From: Apostichopus japonicus
Lineage: Eukaryota > Echinodermata > Holothuroidea > Aspidochirotida > Stichopodidae
Direction: 5' to 3'
DNA length: 64,000 nt
NCBI RefSeq assembly: GCF_037975245.1
Contig: NC_092574.1
Coordinates: 6,810,713 to 6,874,712 of the forward strand
Shown here: one piece after another, positions 38,301 to 46,880 of the stretch
How positions within the stretch are numbered: the stretch's first letter is position 1
Layout: each line of letters opens with the position of its first letter
Notes under the pieces: generated by a model
What the model was told of the DNA's origin: nothing
The model's database searches: none
What the model saw: the letters and a program-made list of their open reading frames with translations, nothing else
Translations under genes and position numbers: made by a program

Positions 38301-41300
38301 CGACTTTTCAACGTTTAAAGTGATTCCGCGCGTAAAAACAAAATCTAAATCTAAAACATAAGGTAAAGTTCGATCGTAATTTTTCGATGTACCACCGATA
38401 TTGTTCATGGATGATATTTCTATTGTCATAATTGCATACTTTATTGCGAGAGATTGAAATAAAGTCTTATGAATTGAATTGAACTGAATTGAATTTTAAG
38501 TCGTTTTCTGACTGCAAATAACAGTGATATATAGTTGTTGTTAAATCTAACGGAAACGGCGTAAAAACTGTGAAAATTTGTAGTTTTTTTTTTTTGGTAG
38601 GTCTGGATACGCGAGTCTTCGAAAAATCGGTCACATAAGGCGTTATTTAACTGACGATGCATGCAACCAAATCACTCGTGAATCGCCTATTAACCTCGCG
38701 TCTTGATTACTGCAACTCGTTGCTTTTTGGTGCACCACAATCGACTTTGAATAGGCTGCAAGGTGTCCAAAACACCGCGTCACGTATAAAATTACCAGAA
38801 CTTCGCGTTTCTCTCACATCACACCTGTCTTAAGAGATCTTCACTGGCTGGCTGCCTGTTCACCGTCGTGTCGAGTCAAAACTATTAGTACATGCATATA
38901 ATTCAATTCATTTTCAAGCACCTCAATGATATGCTATAACTGTGTACAACTACAAGCCTACCAGAACATTGAGATAGGCCAATTCCCTTCCACCTGACCA
39001 GTGGTCCCCAGAGTAAGGACTGCTATATATGGCGACAGACAATTTAACTTTGCTGCTGGCAAGCTATGGAATGCTCTGCCAAATAATATATGTGATGTCA
39101 AAACATTAGCCACTTTTAAGTACTTACTTAAAACTCTTTTTTTTCCTTTTTAGGAATTTCACTGTTAATCTATATTGAAAAATTATTCCTCATATATAGT
39201 TTTATATTAATATTAAAGCTGCGTCCATTTTATTTTTTATATTCATATTTTAAAGGTTTTGTCATTTTGTTGTCATTGTAAAGCGCTCTTGACCATGCTT
39301 AAGCATGAAAAGAGCGCTATATAAATCTGGTAAATAATAATAATAATATTAATAATAACTCTCATGGCCTGTATTTATAACCATGGAGTCTTATTATTAC
39401 CGGCCAGCCTTGGAATTTCGCCCCTGACCCGCTGAAGCGCCTTAAGACGGGAAAAGCTTTTTACAAGACATATGATATTATACCAGTATTTATTATAGTT
39501 GCCTCCCTTGAGTGCTACTTTCCATCCTGCCGTCCTCAAGCCACATTCAGCGACCCGGCCGCGAATATTTTTTTCCCAAACTGAACTGACACTGAAATTA
39601 TTTCCTCGATTCTGATTGGTTATCAGCGAGCACGTGATATACTTTAGTTTTCAACATGGATCCTCCATAATCTGTCGATATCAGTATGATCAACACAATC
39701 AAATTCAAGATATTAACATTAGCAACTTTCCAGAACTTTTAGTAGGTATAATTAAACGAAAGTATAGAGTGAAGCAACTATTCCCAACTACTGCGCCCAT
39801 TATAGGCGGTCCTCGATCGTTTGTTTACTCGCTTGACTCCGCTCTACACAGCACATACATGTAATGTGTAGCCTATTGTACTGTGTATAGTATACAACAC
39901 AATAAAACACAGTGCATTTGTAATTGTATACATGTAGCCGATGACGATGTACATATGTACCGTGGTGTTTGGTTGCGATACTTTTAGTTTTACAATCATA
40001 AATTCAAAATGTATTCAGTCAATGAATCATTATAGGCCTAGTCGAATATGTAGTGGCCATGAAGACGTGCGAGCGAGTGTGTGTCAGCCAGTGAGTGTAC
40101 ACAAACATGGCATTTGACGATATGTCTGTGTCTTTTGACTTGTTAACTAGTTGTATATAGCATTATAACCTATACGTACGTAACCACATATGTTTACCTG
40201 CACAATTAGAAGTAAATACATGGTGACATAGTAGGCCTGCATTAACCGTATAAACGTATTCGTACTACTGTAGTTCGAGATCTCAAATTCACTAATATAG
40301 GCCCTACCGCCCTTGCAGTAGCTCTTGATTACTGGAAGCCTCACATTGTATCTACATGTAGGCACACTTAGGCCTACATACTTTAACTTAGCCTGTATAT
40401 GGCGTACACACGTAATTTTGACATGATGCGGCCCATGAGGATTGGTATGATCAACACTAACAGTGTCACATACATACCATTCCGGTTTTGATCAGCCAAT
40501 CAGAATCGAGGAAATAATTTCAGTGTCAGTTCAGTTTGGGAAAAAAATATTCGCGACCCGGCCCACAAAGTTCATATTTCACACACTCTCAAATGTTCAG
40601 TTATCAAACCACGGATTCCGCTTTTTGTTACCGGCCAGGGGGCTTTCTATACCCTGGCTCGCTGAAGCACCTTATGACGGAAACAGCTTTTAACAAGACC
40701 TATCAACTTGTACGGGCTTACATTGCAATAAGCGGATGAAACCCGAAAAATAAGGAAGTTTTTTTTATGTTATTATATTGACGAAAATTTTAATCTCCCT
40801 GCAATTAAGCTTACTTCCAATATTCCTCTGCGGGTGTCTTGAGGGTAACATTCGGCCTGGTGATGTTATTGAGGACCATTAAGGTAGAATTCATCCAGGT
40901 ACCATTGACATACATCCCATCGTCGCTCAGGTAACCGCAGTTGATGGTATTCCAGTCATGCTTACACGCTCCCCACGGTAATTCCCAGGCAAATGACTGG
41001 ACGAAGTAGTAAGCTGCCCACGCCATGATCACGTTGTAGTATATGGCGACCATGCCCGAAATTAAAACCATGCTCCATCCGATACCTTGAAAAAAAATGA
41101 GCGTCACAATAATGGCCCCTACGTTCAAGTCACACGTCCCCTCGAAGTTTGTGCGCTATCACCCCCGCTCCTACCCCCACCGAGATTGAGCACTCTTCCG
41201 ATGACTCTATATTTTCAAGCGCCAACCATGGGTCCTTTTCGATATAACTGTACGGTCACCATCACAAGACTTTCGCAAGGTCCAGCTACGTACTCAATAA

Positions 41301-42625
41301 GTAACCAAACAACCCCCTTCCTCCCCCCCCCCCCAAAAGTAAAATACGCAAGAGTAACTTTTGTATAAGTACTTAATACAAAATATAACCTGAAAGATAA
41401 AGGCCTAACTGACCAAATGAAACATACATCAAACTCTTCCTGAAAATATACTACTGCCGAGACTATACCTAATGATACTTGGATATATGATATATACATA
41501 CGCATGTTCAATAACCTCATACGTACCCTTTTAAAAGCTATTTCATGTTACATTTATGTAAGCTATTATAGGAGGGTAAAATAATACTGACCATAGAAGG
41601 CTGGGCAGGCTTTCCATATAGTAATGGTTCCTTCTCCTGCGTACTGACCCAAGGATAATTCTAGAAACATCAACGGCATGCCAGCCAGTAGCATCATAGT
41701 GAAATACGGTATGAGAAAGGCACCTGCATGATGATATATATATAATGGTCACGCTGAGGGGAAAAACTATTCGGTGAACAAGCCTTTCATATGTATAGTT
41801 TTATATTCTGGACAAAATGACACGCCGCGTTGGCGGAAGCTGGTTGTATCATGAGAACTTAAACTACGCCACCCACCTGAAACTCGGAGCTTTTAAATTT
41901 ATGCAACATGCCTCACCATAAAACTATGGCAAATTATGAGAAATATTGACATGAATAACCTTTGTCCTGACAGTAGATACCGTGTGACCAATTTAACTTC
42001 GGTGTCTCTCTGTGACATTAACGTTTGCACTGTTTTAGATAAATAGCGTTACATCTGAATGCCATACGATCTGCGTCGAGTTACCGACTGACTGAAGACA
42101 CAAAAAAACAGGTCTTTGGGGTCTATTTTGCTTCATGAGACAGAACTTGACGAAGAGAAAGGTAGATAAAGTAGCGAGTCTCGGTTCAACTGAGGTAAAC
42201 GAAGGTTTCGATGATTTAGTACTAACATTGTGAATCACTTAAAGATCTGCTGTATAAATCCCCAACTATAGCACGCTATCATGGAACAGTCTCTTGAGAT
42301 TACGTAATCGACCTGCCTTGGTCGTAAAATGACGTCTTTTTACCAATTAGTCCGCAACGCCTGTCACATATTTTGCCTTGTATGGGGGTCTTTGTGTGAA
42401 CGCTGTATACGATTAACTACACTTTAGAAATGAACATATTTCCACACAGGGTTAACACAAAGAGCCTATAATGGTGTTAGGAAGCTATGCAGGCTAATTG
42501 TAGAGCCTGAGGTCGATTTGCGACCACGGCAGGTCGATTATGTAATCAAAATTTTTTCCTAGCTACAGCGTGCTATAATTGGAGCCTATAAAGCAGATCT
42601 ATAAAGTACATGTCAGATGATGATG

Positions 42626-42668
<43 letters not shown>

Positions 42669-43572
42669 GCAGCAGTTATTTTTTACGACAATGTGGAAGA
42701 AACCCGCGTATCCATAGGCCTATGTTTTACAACTTATACGTCGGTTGGCTTCCAATTCAACATTGATGCTGAACATTTTACGTGTATACCATTATCAGTG
42801 GTATCAACCATCATCTATATGGTATGCCATATAATAATAATGATAATAATTATACTAATAACCGATGCTCACATCGTCATTTAGAACATGGGTTTATGAG
42901 GTTCTATAACTACTCGAACTCTGAGTTTATGACAAGCTAGTTAAAATATCTCGTCCATTTTACTTTTCCAATGGATTTACAGCTTCAAAGTGTAACGCAG
43001 AACGTTTGGCCGTGATCGTTCAATATGGAGTAGGATAGGGCTATAGTGTAAAACCTGACAATTGATTTACCGCTACGAGAAAATGATCGATAAGAATAAA
43101 TGGAACGAAACGTGTGTAAGTAAATGATTTTGGAGAGACGAATGCTTTGCGTATTGAGAATTAGTTCATGGTTAGTTCTAGTTAGCCTGGCGCCCATCCC
43201 CCTCAACCCAAATCCCCGACCCATCCGCTCAGTTGTTGTGGGGGGGGGGGGTGCGTTATTGTAATGACGTATAATCACAGCCTACATCATAGTAAGTTCC
43301 ATTAGCAGGAACTGGTGTTTTTTTTTTTGTTCTCTCTAAAACAATAATATTAAGTTTTCAGTTACAAATTTCGACGTCGGACTCAACTAGGGTTGTCATG
43401 GAAACGCACCTCCTCCATTGCGAAAGCAAAGATAGGGAAATCTCCATATATTTCCCAGACCGACAGCATAACCGACGCAGGATAAGAAAAAGTCAAAATG
43501 GCGGGTCCAGGTCTCACGTGGTTCACCACGCGTCTCCCCTTTTCTATCTCTTCTCTCTTCGCCGGAAGGAGT
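25736..43572 (-). CDS. SLC6-family Na+/Cl- dependent transporter, glycine/neutral amino-acid-like (13 exons, 5' end missing)
   Basis: Thirteen minus-strand exons with AG acceptors and GT donors join in phase to 1800 nt: 599 codons plus TAA. SLC6 proteins are usually about 600-700 residues, so little is missing. Members use Na+ and Cl- gradients to import neurotransmitters or amino acids across the plasma membrane through 12 TM helices. Visible signatures: TM1 [14 protein letters not shown]2 GAFLIPY and [12 protein letters not shown]3 IYYNVIMAW, a Cys pair ([10 protein letters not shown]) and four N-glycosylation sequons in the large extracellular loop, TM6 [28 protein letters not shown] before TM8, GLDTQF in TM8, and PDWGP in the C-tail. 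The WNT-C loop and the TM6 text resemble glycine transporters, but the substrate is not proven. The last residues STLL fit a class I PDZ ligand (inference). The start codon and any first exon are not identified. Confidence 0.95.
26110..26380. repeat. 'tgatgtaatg' minisatellite with (AT)n core
   Basis: Repeats of 'atgatgtaatgtgatgtaa' surround a stretch of (at)n near 26243-26310. Confidence 0.8.
26997..27167 (-). CDS. SLC6 exon: end of TM11 and TM12
   Basis: Fifty-seven whole codons: [57 protein letters not shown]. This holds the extracellular 'Y.YP.WA..VGW' text and TM12. Acceptor ...tcgacag; donor AAG|gtattc. The intron above it contains the (GGGAA)n array. Confidence 0.95.
27195..27375. 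repeat. ~18-bp purine-rich minisatellite
   Basis: Units of 'gactggaaagagaagcaa' with variants ('agggagactggaaagaa') run directly into the GGGAA array. Confidence 0.85.
27402..27709. repeat. (GGGAA)n microsatellite, about 60 units
   Basis: An uninterrupted pentanucleotide array of about 308 bp in the SLC6 intron between the TM11 and TM12 exons. One strand is pure purine with GGG every 5 nt. Open frames of 100-225 codons across it are artefacts, because the repeat has no stop codon. Confidence 0.97.
27853..27959 (-). CDS. SLC6 exon: loop and TM11
   Basis: It completes the split Gly codon and encodes [17 protein letters not shown] followed by TM11 ([17 protein letters not shown]). The 'G.xRF..DI..M' and 'W...C....TP' patterns are conserved in SLC6. 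Acceptor ...gttacag; donor gtaagt, phase 0. Confidence 0.95.
28329..28428 (-). CDS. SLC6 exon: TM10
   Basis: It begins [15 protein letters not shown], the usual G-G-x-Y start of extracellular loop 5, and continues through a TM10 hydrophobic run ending IAIAWFYG. Acceptor ...tcgacag; donor G|gtaagt, phase 1. Confidence 0.95.
28917..29048 (-). CDS. SLC6 exon: end of TM8 and TM9
   Basis: Forty-four whole codons: [16 protein letters not shown], a basic loop (RQHKTK), then TM9 ([19 protein letters not shown]). The 'F..VE..I..I.D..P' pattern after TM8 is typical of the family. Acceptor ...ttttcag; donor AAG|gtacag. Confidence 0.95.
29670..29782 (-). CDS. SLC6 exon: extracellular loop 4 and TM8
   Basis: It encodes [17 protein letters not shown] and [20 protein letters not shown]. 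The YPEA...MP..PLW text is one of the best-conserved SLC6 stretches, and GLD(S/T) in TM8 belongs to the Na2 region. The loop before GPGL is a residue or two shorter than in many relatives. Donor CAG|gtatag, phase 0. Confidence 0.95.
30320..30444 (-). CDS. SLC6 exon: TM7
   Basis: It continues [18 protein letters not shown] and [15 protein letters not shown], which is TM7, then the start of extracellular loop 4 (IEIKDLSVT). The acceptor is a pure pyrimidine tract ending ccag. The donor is G|gtaact, phase 1. Confidence 0.95.
31850..31953 (-). CDS. SLC6 exon: TM6
   Basis: It encodes [17 protein letters not shown] and [16 protein letters not shown], the unwound TM6 that contributes substrate, Na+ and Cl- ligands in the family. 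Acceptor ...tctcag; donor CG|gtgaga, phase 2. The [11 protein letters not shown] text is closest to what is known for glycine transporters. Confidence 0.95.
32897..33031 (-). CDS. SLC6 exon: TM5
   Basis: Forty-five whole codons starting [20 protein letters not shown] (TM5; the K-V-V-Y-F-x-A-T-F-P-Y text is typical of SLC6), then [16 protein letters not shown] and a loop ending ITKAS. The acceptor is ...catcag and the donor gtaagt. The intron upstream is about 5.1 kb and contains transposon debris. Confidence 0.95.
34153..34272. repeat. 22-bp tandem repeat 'atagaatcagaattattgtg'
   Basis: Five successive units with rising divergence to the right, in the TM4-TM5 intron of the transporter. Confidence 0.85.
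34920..36866 (+). mobile_element. hAT-like composite in an SLC6 intron
   Basis: The left end is CAGGGGCGTATCCAGG and the right end, read in reverse, is CAGGCGCGTATCCAGG, both with adjacent G-runs. The flank GTTCC abuts both sides; an 8-bp TSD CGTGTTCC with a 3-bp loss on the right would explain it. Inside are fragments of other G-rich elements (35738, 35876) and a duplicated pyrimidine block. 'gagcggagcgccacc'-type text is shared with E1 and E2. Confidence 0.55.
36621..36820. repeat. duplicated 95-bp pyrimidine block
   Basis: 'tcccttccttcctctccttc' and the following C/T-only text recur exactly 95 bp later. Long open frames on both strands are low-complexity artefacts. Confidence 0.85.
37215..37425. 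repeat. 18-bp tandem repeat 'agacatcaacgttagttc'
   Basis: Seven or so units alternating 'gttagttc' and 'gtgagttt', preceded by 'ttgaacagcgccgatgataa'. The reverse complement of the same arrangement occurs around 51864-51955. Confidence 0.85.
38127..38262 (-). CDS. SLC6 exon: TM4
   Basis: The acceptor ttgacag|TAAGG restores [14 protein letters not shown] across the junction, matching the usual end of extracellular loop 2. TM4 follows ([20 protein letters not shown]), then GIKSSGK. The donor AAG|gtaagt is consensus, phase 0. Confidence 0.95.
38640..39345 (+). pseudogene. 3' end of a CR1/L2-type non-LTR retrotransposon (decayed)
   Basis: Around 38680 the plus strand reads [19 protein letters not shown] and [15 protein letters not shown], the hallmark '[10 protein letters not shown](F/Y)G...LQ.VQN.A.R' text near the C-terminus of CR1/L2-like reverse transcriptase ORFs. 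A stop and a frameshift follow, then LHWL in another frame and a trace of 'LWN.LP'. The 3' UTR is T-rich and ends in 'agcgctatataaatctggtaaa' followed by (taa)n. It lies in the intron between the TM3 and TM4 exons of the transporter, in the opposite orientation. It is dead by sequence. Confidence 0.8.
39400..40705. mobile_element. element with ~75-bp inverted repeats and direct repeats outside them
   Basis: An inverted pair at about 39553-39627 and 40491-40563 shares 'cgcgaatatttttttcccaa' and 'actgaactgacactgaaatt' with few changes. Outside them, a direct pair at about 39399-39475 and 40628-40705 shares 'accggccag', 'cgctgaagc.cctta' and 'aacaagac'. It sits in the intron between the TM3 and TM4 exons. 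No ORF or superfamily call. Confidence 0.65.
40815..41085 (-). CDS. SLC6 exon: TM3 and large extracellular loop 2
   Basis: This is the largest exon (271 bp). It encodes [19 protein letters not shown] (TM3, with the conserved Tyr pair that lines the substrate site in the family), [14 protein letters not shown], then a loop with Cys residues spaced [10 protein letters not shown], expected to form the conserved disulfide. Four NxS/T sequons follow (NGT, NST, NIT, NVT), and then PAEEYW. The donor gtaagc leaves phase 2. Confidence 0.95.
41592..41723 (-). CDS. SLC6 exon: TM2 and first intracellular loop
   Basis: The acceptor ...catgcag precedes GT-GCC, which completes the split Gly codon. The exon gives [15 protein letters not shown], the [12 protein letters not shown] signature after TM2, and the loop [10 protein letters not shown]. 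The donor is tatg|gtcagt, phase 1. The (L/A)GQ(Y/F)..(E/Q)G motif at the end of TM2 is diagnostic of SLC6. Confidence 0.95.
42628..42670. repeat. (ATA)n microsatellite
   Basis: About 13 units of 'ata/taa' after 'gatgatgataat'. Confidence 0.9.
43410..43572 (-). CDS. SLC6 exon: N-terminal tail and TM1
   Basis: The acceptor is a strong pyrimidine tract ending ...catgcgcag just above 43572. The exon codes for a hydrophilic, charged cytoplasmic stretch and then TM1 ([20 protein letters not shown], which contains the unwound substrate and Na+ binding stretch in this family) and CFRNGG. The donor is G|gtgcgt at 43409, phase 1, and the split Gly codon completes in the next exon. The frame stays open upstream of the acceptor without a convincing Met, so an upstream exon ending in phase 0 is expected. 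Confidence 0.93.
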
Positions 43573-44389
43573 CTGCGCATGAGAGAAAAATGAGAGAAAG
43601 ATTCCATACGTAGCCCCTGATCCTATAAAGTATACGTAAATACGTACACACTATACAGACAGGGATCATATCCAACCAGCAACTTGGTCTGATGTAATGT
43701 GATTCAGAACATATAATGTACGTACATTTTAACCTCCACACAACCCATGCACGGTAAATAAGTTCTGTAGAGTCGTTCAGAACTGGAAAGTTAGAATTTC
43801 TTGCAGCGATGTATTGCACAATGAAATTAGAACTCTTTAAACTTAACTAAATATCGTACAGGTTTAAATGTCGGAGGGAAATCAAAGCCCTTCTCATGTT
43901 TACAGGCAAACAAGTCTACATACAACGCTATTAGCTGGACTATCAGCCGATTATGCACACATTTTCATCCGTCAAAATTTAGGTCGAAGCACCATCAGAA
44001 CTAATATCGAAGTATTGGATATATGAAAGAGAACTTGGAAGTAGTTCGAAAAAGTGATTGTTGGCCGCCTATGGGTACTTTTACCCCCCCCCCCAATTTG
44101 CTACCCTCAGCCACGACGATGGGGTGGGGGGGAGGGGTGAGGGTCTTCGATTGTGGCAGATTGTGTCTCCGATTTTACTCATTTCAAAGTTGACAAACAT
44201 GACCGAGGTCCGGATCTTTTAAGAATGTCTGATGCCCTTGAATAGACTCGTGTCACGGGATTTTAGTATGGAAACGTTTTATCATTTTTTTCTTCTTTTG
44301 TTTTCAACTCGAAATGCAGTGTCTCGCACACATCACTCACACATAATGGGGTAAATCTCCATTGTGCACGTTTTTTTATTATTATATTT

Positions 44390-44391
44390 TA

Positions 44392-44429
<38 letters not shown>

Positions 44430-44482
44430 CGTCCGTCCGTCCGTCCATCTGTTTGTCTGTCTGTCTGTCTATCTATCTATAT
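44390..44482. repeat. (CTGT)n(CCGT)n tetranucleotide repeat
   Basis: 'ctgt' units switch to 'ccgt', back to 'ctgt', then to 'ctat'. The block structure shows successive slippage of variants. Confidence 0.93.
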
Positions 44483-44611
44483 ATTTGTCTTTAAACATCT
44501 GGCATACCACTTGCTACACATTCATTACATATACAATATATATATTAGCATGAATATGCCGTCACATTAAATCACGGTACATTTGTCAAAACACTTGCTA
44601 CACATTCATTA

Positions 44612-44654
44612 TATATATATATACACATATATATATATACATATATATACATAT

Positions 44655-44705
<51 letters not shown>
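44612..44705. repeat. (TA)n microsatellite
   Basis: 'atatatacacatatata' variants followed by an uninterrupted (at)n of about 45 bp. The phrase 'cttgctacacattcatta' occurs both just before it and about 90 bp earlier, suggesting local duplication. Confidence 0.9.
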
Positions 44706-44706
<1 letters not shown>

Positions 44707-45093
44707 TTTATATAGGAAGCAATCAAACAATCTTACCGACTGCATCACGACTTGTTGAGCGCCTTCGTTGTTAACTGCTGAGAATTAGTAAACTTGAAGG
44801 AACTATGAAGAAAACAACGAAAACCAGTCTTTGTCGGATAACGTTCAGTCTATCCGTCTGAATGCTGGGTTACATAGTGCAGCTTGAGACTTAACATCAT
44901 TAAAATATATAGTTGCACGAGGTAATTACCATTAATATTTTATCAGTCATTATGGAAATAACATACCGTTATTCGTCAGAGTTATGTTCAAGCGTCATTC
45001 ACGGATCGCTGACATACATACATACATGTATACAAACAAACATACGTACATACATACAGACATGGTGCATAAATGGTTAGAAGAGCGTGTCAC

Positions 45094-45122
45094 CATGGAG
45101 CTATTTCGTTAATATCTCCATG
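45094..45122. mobile_element. CATGGAG nano-palindrome with 7-bp flanking repeat
   Basis: A 29-bp insert begins CATGGAGCTAT and ends ATATCTCCATG. It is flanked by GTGTCAC at 45087-45093 and 45123-45129. Confidence 0.6.
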
Positions 45123-45542
45123 GTGTCACGAAGCTTAGTTGGCGTAAGAGGTAACCATGGTTTCTGCCATAGCAACGGGCAAATTATTTTGAGAATTTTG
45201 TTTTCAATGTTTCCAACTGTTTATCGTTTTTCTTGAAATTTCTGAAACTTTCGGCTGAAATTGAACATAATGGAAAAGCTTGACTTCGCCATGTCCCTAA
45301 AAAGTGAGGTTGGTTTATCCTACGTCTATACCGAATTTTGCCCTCTTCTCACCAGGCTGTTTTTCTATCACAGAGAAATTCACACAGGGATGGATCACCC
45401 TGTACTAATTACCCAGTAGCACACCGGTATGTACTTTATTCTTATGACGGTACATAAAAATCATATTTGCCAACATTTGCTCCCAGTTAACTTCTCTACG
45501 GGTATATAATTTACCATTATTTAATTAAACCAATATGGAAAC

Positions 45543-45569
45543 AAATCATAGGCCATATATTTATCATAG

Positions 45570-45644
<75 letters not shown>

Positions 45645-45767
45645 ATAGATATTTTTATATATATATATTTATATATATATTATATATATTTTTATATATA
45701 TATATTTATATATATTTTTATATATATATATATTTATATATATAAATATATACATATATATATATAA

Positions 45768-45810
<43 letters not shown>

Positions 45811-45868
45811 CCCTATATATATATATATAGCCTATGGCTTATGATATATATATATGGCCTATGATTTA
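45543..45868. repeat. AT-rich palindrome bounded by AATCATAGGCCATAT
   Basis: AATCATAGGCCATATAT at the left (with 'atcataggccatata' repeated once more inside) is inverted at the right as ATATATGGCCTATGATT. Between them is about 250 bp of TA and TTTATA microsatellite with internal 'ataggccctat' and 'tagcctatgg' traces. Confidence 0.7.
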
Positions 45869-46520
45869 ATTGAAGTTCATGGTCATAATTAAACATTTTA
45901 AAGTTTCTCAGAGAATTGTTTTTGATGCCATTTCGATACTGCTCGATTCCTAAAATTCGATAACAATCACATAGACCTGCAAGGGAACATATATACAGAT
46001 CGGATGTTATCCATAGACCCTTTGGGTATGCATGTATTTTTGCGATTACGCTAGTTGAATGTCGGATGCTTTATTGTTATTTTTTGATATACAACCGACT
46101 CGGTCCATGTCCTGTTACAGGAGTTCTCAGCACAACTTAGCCATTCACCTTTAAATTCTAGTCAAACTGACTAATTCACATTAGCAAGGCCATTAAATGC
46201 AGATGTTGTAATATTGCCTGACTAATATGGACTAACACCATGACTAACGTTAATTCTTCGGGCAGTGAACACGCCTTAATGACTTTTATACAACACCTAA
46301 TTATATTCCGGCATTTGATTGGGCAATTGCTCGTCGATTGCGTGCAAAATCCGCTCTATTGCACTCTATGAAATAGAACCATGTGTTATACTTTTTTGAT
46401 AGCACTTTTTTCAATAGTAAGAGAGCAGAGAAACCTGTCTGTTCAAAACAATCTGTTGCATGAGTGCATTTTACATCCAATTATATCCAAGTTTGAAGGT
46501 GTTGTATAAAACAAATCATG

Positions 46521-46665
46521 AATGGTTTCCATTCGTGCAATAGTGCAAATATTTCATTCGTTGAAAGATGTAATTTGTTCCATTCAACGAGGCTGTGCCT
46601 CGTTGAATGGAACATTCCATCTTTCAACTCATGAAATATTTGCACTATTGCACTCATAACCATTT
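46521..46665. repeat. large near-perfect hairpin (arms about 70 bp)
   Basis: Arms 46521-46593 and 46597-46665 pair around a 3-nt loop (centre CAACGAGGC TGT GCCTCGTTG). Shared arm text includes 'gcaatagtgcaaatatttca'. It is probably a MITE or foldback relic. No TSD assigned. Confidence 0.75.
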
Positions 46666-46734
46666 ATTATTTGTATACTACTGAGCGAATCATATCTAGA
46701 CTAAACTGGTTAGTCCAAATATGTTGTTGTCATG

Positions 46735-46880
46735 CGCGCGCCACGTCACGCGATGACGTTACTCGACCGACACAATTCCAACAAACTGCGCGCGCGGAAC
46801 GATCGTGAACATCGGACGGTCTCTACCTAGTTTTTTATCTTTACGTTCATCCTTAGCAATCGGTTCAAACATGACGTCTT
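46735..46880. promoter_or_regulatory. CpG-dense patch, possible promoter
   Basis: An AT-rich surround gives way to 'catgcgcgcgccacgtcacg', 'cgatgacgttactcgaccga' and 'ctgcgcgcgcggaacgatcg'. 'gatgacgtta' resembles a CRE site. A minus-strand ATG at 46872 (MFEPIAKDERKDKKL) precedes CTAG|gtagag, but its phase does not fit the first known SLC6 exon, so no link is claimed. Confidence 0.3.

Noticed and set aside
46827-46872. MFEPIAKDERKDKKL as the missing first SLC6 exon
   Set aside because: Its donor leaves phase 1, while the first known exon needs phase 0 at its best acceptor. A weaker internal acceptor would be required.
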